DNA of 64,000 nucleotides from Volvox africanus (taxonomy: Eukaryota > Chlorophyta > Chlorophyceae > Chlamydomonadales > Volvocaceae), in contig BSDZ01000078.1 of the NCBI GenBank assembly GCA_030268105.1, positions 2,655,001-2,719,000 on the forward strand, in the 5' to 3' direction. Below, in pieces: positions 57,997 through 64,000 of this stretch (position 1 is its first letter; each line of letters begins with the position of its first letter). A program made the translations under genes and the position numbers. The notes under the pieces were generated by a model that was given only the letters and a program-made list of their open reading frames with translations, had not been told where the DNA came from and made no database searches.

Positions 57997-58932
57997 GTAA
58001 TCCTAGGCATTGCTTGGGGGTGTGCTATGTGCGGGCGTTTTTCCGATGTTGGCGAGGTTGCCGTTTTACATGACTGGATCAAATTGACCATGCTCTAATG
58101 ATGCTGTTGCGTCGCGGAATTAAAAGCTTAAACGTGGGTGGCCGGACAGACACCAAAACAAACCGTGCAGGGTGGGGAATCGGTGCATCCCGAGGATTCA
58201 CCGATAACCCAAAACAGGTTAACTGAAAAATAAATAAAAATACTCCACTTAATGTGGAGTTGAGCCAACGGCGCAAGCAGCAGAAAGCACGTCTAAGGCA
58301 ACGCCTGCGGGTTTGAGGATTGCCTCAGGATAACGGAGGAGGGTTTAGAGCATGCCAGGAAGCAAGGCGATAAATCCGTCTACCGTATACGTAGCTTACA
58401 AAACGATTCCCCTGCAAACAACCTTCTTCACTGAGTCCTCGCACACATCTCATAAACAACCATCAAGCCCAGCGCGTTGGATACGGCCTAATCCTGCCTA
58501 AAATCGCCTGGATATTGCCTGGAAGCATCAACGGATTGCGGACTTTTAAAGCCCTTGAATCTCGTATCCCATTGTTTACGTGCATCTTATGCACTCTACC
58601 CCTCTTCCCCACGCAATGCCCCTTATTATCCACCAAGCGCTCGTACATTTTCACAGCAACTCGCATTAGACGCCAAGGCATGGCGGCAGCACGCAACATG
58701 CAACCCTTCCCCCTTCCCCCCCCCACGCATACCCCTTCCTACCCTAACAACAACTTCCAATAGAAGACGGGAACGGGACCTCCAAATTGGTCACCTCCGT
58801 AAATCAGTCACCTCCCCTCCAGGCGCTGTCCTCGGCATTTTGTAATCAAGTGCGTGAGTTCTTTCTGATGGAATGGCCCCTGATGGATTGGAAGGGCTCC
58901 AGGCCATCACCCCATTAGACCTATTTTTGACT
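57997..58932. other. Spacer, no gene recognised
   Basis: 3' flanks of the 59-residue candidate and of the large minus-strand gene. Overlapping short open frames at 58463-58845 lack domains. Confidence 0.4.
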
Positions 58933-61900
58933 TCAGGGCACGCCCCCTAGACCGCGACAGAGCGGAACTACTGATAGCGGTGTTTCTTCTCCAATGGCCC
59001 CCATGGCCGCCATCAATCCGGCGTTCAAACCAAGAACAAGTCGCGCGTGGTCCGCGGGGGTGCATGCGCTTAGTCGCATTAAGCCCCCGTCCATCGCCAC
59101 GAGCTGCACCCAGCGCGAGGATGGGTCCGCCATGTCGTCGATTAAGCTGGCATTAGCCGCCCCCCCTGGGGACAAAACAACACTCAAGGGAGGCTGCAGA
59201 CCACTGAGCGCCGCTACCCGTACGCGCTGCTCACCTGACCCAGGCTGGTGCGTTCCCACGACGCCGCCATGCCCCCCGCCGCCTGGGGTAGCACCACTAT
59301 TTGATGTCCCTGCGCCACCGCCTCTCCGTGGACGCAACAACACCAACTCAACCGCGCCGTCGGCCACATGGACTCGCAAAAGCACCGGGCGCTGCCCCAC
59401 CGGCTCTTGTACCGGCATCACCGGAGCCTTGGGCGCCGCCGGTGTGCTGCGGTTGAACAGGCCAAAGCAGCCATTAGGCAAGGAGCTGCCGCCGCCACTG
59501 CCACCCCCACTGCTTACTTCACTCAGATCCACCGTCCCCATTGAACTGGGTGGTGGCGGCGGCGCAGGATCGAGCACTGCAATTCCCGCCTCCAGCGTCG
59601 CGAGTGCATCCACAACTCGCGGGTCACGCAACCCTGGCCACGCCGCCTGGTGTACCAGCGCCAGCTGCGCACCCCCAGTGCCCGCTGGCGCGGCACGGAG
59701 GCTGACGGACGGACGGAAGGCGGCCATTGGGGGCCTGCCGCCGCCGCGGCCTGCACTCACATTATAACCGCGACCGCCGTCGGTGCGTGAGGTTGTCAAA
59801 GCGGTAGGGCTGCTGGGTCTCCGGCTGCCCTCACTGCTTCTCCGCCCAGACCGGTTTGAAGTGTTGAAGGTGCTGTCGTTCAGTGTGTCCAAGGCGTCTG
59901 TCTGTACCCCCTCGGCTTTCGTGTCCGGAAGCGTCGCTGCCTGGGATCCAAGACTGCTTCCAGGGCCGTAGCTGCTGACCCGCGACCTGTCGGCTCCGGC
60001 TGCGGAAGCGGCCGCGGCGTCCGGCATGACCTCACCTCCACCAAGCCCAGGTCCATGCGGAAAGGCAGCCGGCGCCATAGCTGCTGCATTGTTATTTACC
60101 GCCGCCATCGAAGCTGCAGCCTTCAAATGTGACGTTCTTTCCACAAAATGTGGCTGACGATGAAACATAAGGCCCATATGTGTGTTACTCAGCGGCCCGC
60201 GGTGCGCCCCTGCGATCACCACAGGCATGCTGTGGCCAGGAATGGGTGCAGCGAGGGTCAGCCCATTAGGGCCTTCTTCATGTATGGTTCCGATGCCACT
60301 GGTCAGTCCGGAGGTACCGGCCGGTGGTCCCCAGCAGCCGATAGCCACCGCAGCAGCGCCTATACACGTGTGTGTGTGGGGTGGGGTGGGGTGGGGTGGG
60401 GTGAGGTGAGTTGCGAATAAACCCAAAGAGTTTTACAATTGTTTTCGGTCAGTGATGCAAGTCGGCGACCGGCATCTCCAGGAATGCACCATCCGGCAAT
60501 TGCACATGAGGGAAGCGGCAGATGACCTTCGTCAGTATCGTACAAGTTATATGAGGGACTTGGGCGCAGGAGGAGTACGGTCGCAACTCCGCGGCCGACA
60601 ACCTGAGGCTTCTCCCGTGATGACGGGGAAAGGAGTACTGATAACCAGAATCCTTACCCACATGCGTGGAGAGCCAATGACTTAGAGAAAAATAAACAAC
60701 ATAATCTAATGTAATTATATAATGCAATGTTTTATAATATATGGGTTTGGTGGATATTTTACAGCACATATGTATAGCATTCACAAATACACATAAATAG
60801 CGATCTCGCCACGCAATCGCGACTCGCCTGTAACTCCACCCTCCGCCAGGCCTGGCTGATGCCAGCCGCCGTCGTAGCCGCCATCGACTCCCCATTGCGG
60901 TTGCCCCCGCTGTGGGCTACTATGGACCAGCGCTGGCCGGGCTGTTATTCTGCCGGGCCGGCCTCCCGTGGTAGTCGGCGATCCCAGGACAGATGATCCA
61001 TCTCTGTCGCCAAAATCTTGGCCCATGGCACCGGGCGGGCGCGGTGAATCGGAGCACGTGGGAAGAACGTACCCGCTGCCGCTGTCGACATCGTTGGCGG
61101 CCCACATCTCGACGCCGTTCTTGTGGCGAGTGGGCGTTGCCCAAGGCCGGTCATAGTTCCGCGGAGGACTGAGGATGTTGGGCGTGCAGTCCTGCGGACA
61201 AGCGCCGCGATTGACACCTGGGGACGCGACAACGGTGGTGGTAGTGGTGGTGGTGCCATCGGTGTGTATGCTGGTCGTTGTGTAGGTGCGGCCCGAGGCC
61301 CAGCGGTGTGAAGGCAGAGGCGCATAGGCAACGCCACGTACACGCTGCCCTAATGCCGAGGGACCGGGCCGGAGCCTGTGCCCCTGCGAGGCGCCAGAGC
61401 TGCCGTAGGGAGGACCCCAGGCGCCCGGCGCTGTGTTAGGGAGCTCGCCGGCGGTGGGAGGTACTGACGGCTGCGCTGCCACCGTCGTCGCCACCATCGC
61501 CATCATCGGTGCGCCGTCAAGGAATGTACTGCGCGTCGCCGCCGCATCAAGCATGACACCCATGCGCGGCGGCTGGGTGCTCTGCCGCGCGACCACGGAG
61601 AGGGGCATATCTTCTGGACTTCGAATGTGCAACTGGAGGCGCGGTGGCGTGGACTGGTTACCCGCAGACTCGGCCTCGGAAGCTGACGTCTCCTGAGATG
61701 GGTCCTCCAAGTCGTCCGGGTCGTCGTCGTCGTCGTCGTCGTCGTCGTTGTCCTCCTCCTCCTCCTCCTCGTGATCGTTATCATTGTCGTCATCATCCTC
61801 AGCGTCCGATTCGGTCCATCGCCGAACACCTGAGCCGGCCGCCGCCGCCTGCTGCTGTTGCAGCTGTAGCTGCATCTGCAGTTGCACGGGCGTCTGCGAC

Positions 61901-64000
61901 TGCTGTGGTGGCGGCGGGGAGGAGGGCGGTATCGGCGTGACTGGGCGAAGCTGGGCATGCTGCTGATGCTGTTGCTGCTGATGCAACAATACCGGCGGCG
62001 CAGGAGGTTGCGGCCCAGTTGGCGGCCGACCAGCAGCCGGCATTGCCCGTGCAGCCCGGTGCGTCTTTGCGCCCCGGGCTCGTGATGTCGATCGGGACTT
62101 CCCTCCCCCGGCAACTGCCCGGCCCGTCGTCCCCACGGCCCCTGAGCTTGGCCGCTTACTGGCCGCGGCGGCCTTCTGCCGTGGATTGCCTGCTGCTGAA
62201 ACAGTCGCCGCGGAACCCCGAGGTGCCTTCCCGCCACGACCCGAGTTCGCGTCACGGTGTGCTGCAGCCTCGCCACGACGGCGGTGCTGCACCTGGTGTT
62301 GCTGGCGGGGCGCTCGTTGTGGGGACGCATGCGAGTCGGAGTTGCCGGCAGCAGCGTAGCGGGGTCGTACCGGGGACCCCCCTCGGATCTGCGATACGGG
62401 AGCCAGCGGGGCAGGTTACACACTTACACATCAGCGCCAGGTAGAAACCCTAGATTGCGGGGTCTACGTTAAGGCAGGGGAGTAAGGTGCTGCTAAGGAC
62501 TGGAGAAGGGTGCAGATAAGCACAAGGAAAAAGTGAAGCGTGGCCTGTGGTTGAATGTGGCGATGAACGGCCCTGCCAAGACAACAGGATTTAAAAATGC
62601 TAACGTAGCGGCGGTAGCAAACGTATTCGACCATATGCATTTTCCGACAGCAAGACACAACAGACACACACGCGCGCCCGAGCACAGCTCGAGCTTCTTG
62701 TTAGGCACCAACAGACGCGCTGCTGCGTCCATTTGCCAGCAGCGGTACTGGCCGCTGACGCTGACACTCACCAGGTGCATTCCCCCCAAGCTCGCCAACA
62801 CATTTCGCAGTTGCGCCGCAGCACTGCCACCACCGCGCTCAGGCGCCTCCACCGCCCCGCCGAATGTCAAATCTCGAGCAATGACAGAGTCCCTAATCCC
62901 ACTGACCCCGGTGCCGAATGAGCTGTCCCGCACTCGGGATGACTGATCTGGAGCTGTGCTCAGGTCCCAAACATTCATGCTATGCCCCGAGGCCGTACTT
63001 TCTACGACCTCCGCCGGTGGCGGTCCCTGGCAGGCTACAGCGGCGTTCGTGGTAGTGGTAGTGGACGTGACACTTGAGGCGACGGCGAAGCTGTTAGCAG
63101 CCGCCCGGCCAGGGCGGGGGAGATCGGATGCTGAGGGGACCTGGCGCCAGGCAGGCGCTGGCAGCAGCCTGCTCAAGTCACCGAAGGAGGAGGTCGCCGC
63201 GGTTGAGGAAGCAGCCTGGTCACTTGATCGGTCCCGTGTCCCGCATCGGTGGATGATTGCAAAGGCCGTCGCGGGCTCCTCGTCAGTTTCGGGATTGAAG
63301 GGCAAACCACACACGCTTCCGGACGTCAAGGCGGACAAGAGCGCATGGTCACTGGTGCCACCTTGGGACGTGCCACGTGAAAGGTGGCGGAGGTGGGCCT
63401 GCGCTGCGCGAAGATTACCTGGCACGGCACCACCCACATTGCGGCCACCAGGTTGCTGCGCTAGCGCCTGCAACTCATCAAGGGTGAGGGCCGTGTGCAG
63501 AGGCTGCCAGTCCGGATGGAGTGGTTCTATGGGCCCGCCACCGACGCCCCGGCCATGAATGTCTAACTCATCTTCCTCATCGCTCGCAATTGGCTGAAAC
63601 CCATGACGCCCTGCGCGAACCGGCAGGTCCGACTGCAGAACGTTATCCCATGGATTGTTGCTATGGAATGCCGCCGCGACCGTATCCGCGATGTCATCAT
63701 CTTTATCTGCGCCGCGTGACCTAAGCGCCGAGCTGGTCTCTACATCGGCGGTGGCGGGGCCGGCTGGCACCGCCTGTGCCTTAGCTTCCGACGCAAGGGC
63801 CTCCGCTGGGTTGTCCATAGCTGTAGCGCAGACGCTCGTCAGGTCCGCGCTCGTTGCGATGGGAAAGCTGGAGAGTCGTGAATGCTGGGGAGTGGGCACA
63901 GACTGCGGCGGTGCCGCCGTCGCTGGTGGCAGCGTCCCGGTTGGGATGCCGCCTCCACGCCTCACGAGGGGGACTAGTGAGGACCTGGCTCCGCCACTCC
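58933..64000 (-). CDS. Large low-complexity protein gene, 3' part, runs off the right edge
   Basis: Three long minus-strand coding blocks are seen: 64000 to about 62690 (open to the window edge), about 62380 to 60800, and 60359 to 58933 (stop). Acceptors at CGTATCGCAG/ATCCGAGG (near 62382) and GTATAG/GCGCTG (60359) support blocks two and three. A short exon near 60500-60540 (reading VICRFPHVQLPDG) may link them; exact donors are uncertain. The first block ends in MHLVSVSVSGQYRCWQMDAA, which reads like a WD40 blade. The second is Gln-, Pro- and Ser-rich with a long Asp/Glu run. The third is Gly/Ser-rich and ends in a more ordered stretch (SSRWVQLVAMDGGLMRLSAC) that may be a PH-like or beta-rich fold. 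Function unknown. It could also be two genes. Confidence 0.55.
60372..60403. repeat. GGGGT repeat at a 3' splice site
   Basis: Four to five copies of GGGGT on the plus strand; on the coding (minus) strand this is a CCCCA-rich tract just before the acceptor at 60360. Confidence 0.85.

Overview
The window is nuclear DNA of a green alga, most likely a volvocine (Chlamydomonas, Gonium or Volvox relative). The support is genes broken into many short exons with GT-AG introns, introns and spacers loaded with simple repeats, Ala/Gly/Ser/Gln-rich protein linkers, a few possible TGTAA poly(A) signals, and a short interstitial run of the Chlamydomonas-type telomere repeat TTTTAGGG. No prokaryotic, organellar or viral gene organisation was seen.

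Layout, left to right: a cytochrome P450 (+, 15 exons, 1207-8753); a spacer with an AT-rich tandem repeat, a dispersed repeat and one unassigned antisense exon; a sigma-like glutathione S-transferase (+, 6 exons, 11658-14230); a spacer with a second copy of the dispersed repeat; a LOG-type cytokinin-activating phosphoribohydrolase (-, 17056-19326); divergently from it a type II membrane GT77 glycosyltransferase like plant XEG113 (+, 14 exons, 19765-29953); a TRP-type cation channel (+, 10 exons, 31506-38407); convergent with it a histone-fold subunit of DNA polymerase epsilon, DPB4/POLE3 (-, 3 exons, 40769-41968); a spacer with a perfect GC-rich hairpin; a second P450 (-, 15 exons, 44739-51419) paralogous to the first and in inverted orientation; a BTB-domain protein (+, 6 exons, 52431-54878); a 90-residue membrane-helix protein (-, 56195-57062); a possible 59-residue protein (+, 57723-57996); and the 3' part of a large low-complexity gene running off the right edge (-, 58933-64000).

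Exon models were built by hand. I matched splice sites, checked that phases join, and used the two P450 paralogues to calibrate each other: all 14 introns fall at the same places and phases. The main signals are: (1) the inverted P450 pair is diverged overall but nearly identical in short patches that include intron sequence, which points to gene conversion across about 40 kb; (2) several introns carry long pure tandem arrays with units of 4, 5, 7, 12, 56 or 76 bp, one of which runs into a 3' splice site; (3) the LOG gene appears to use a GC-AG intron; (4) the XEG113-like enzyme carries ten 16-residue acidic repeats; (5) there are several small or unassigned genes. The genes do not form an obvious pathway. 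P450, GST and LOG are all small-molecule enzymes, but a joint function is only a guess.
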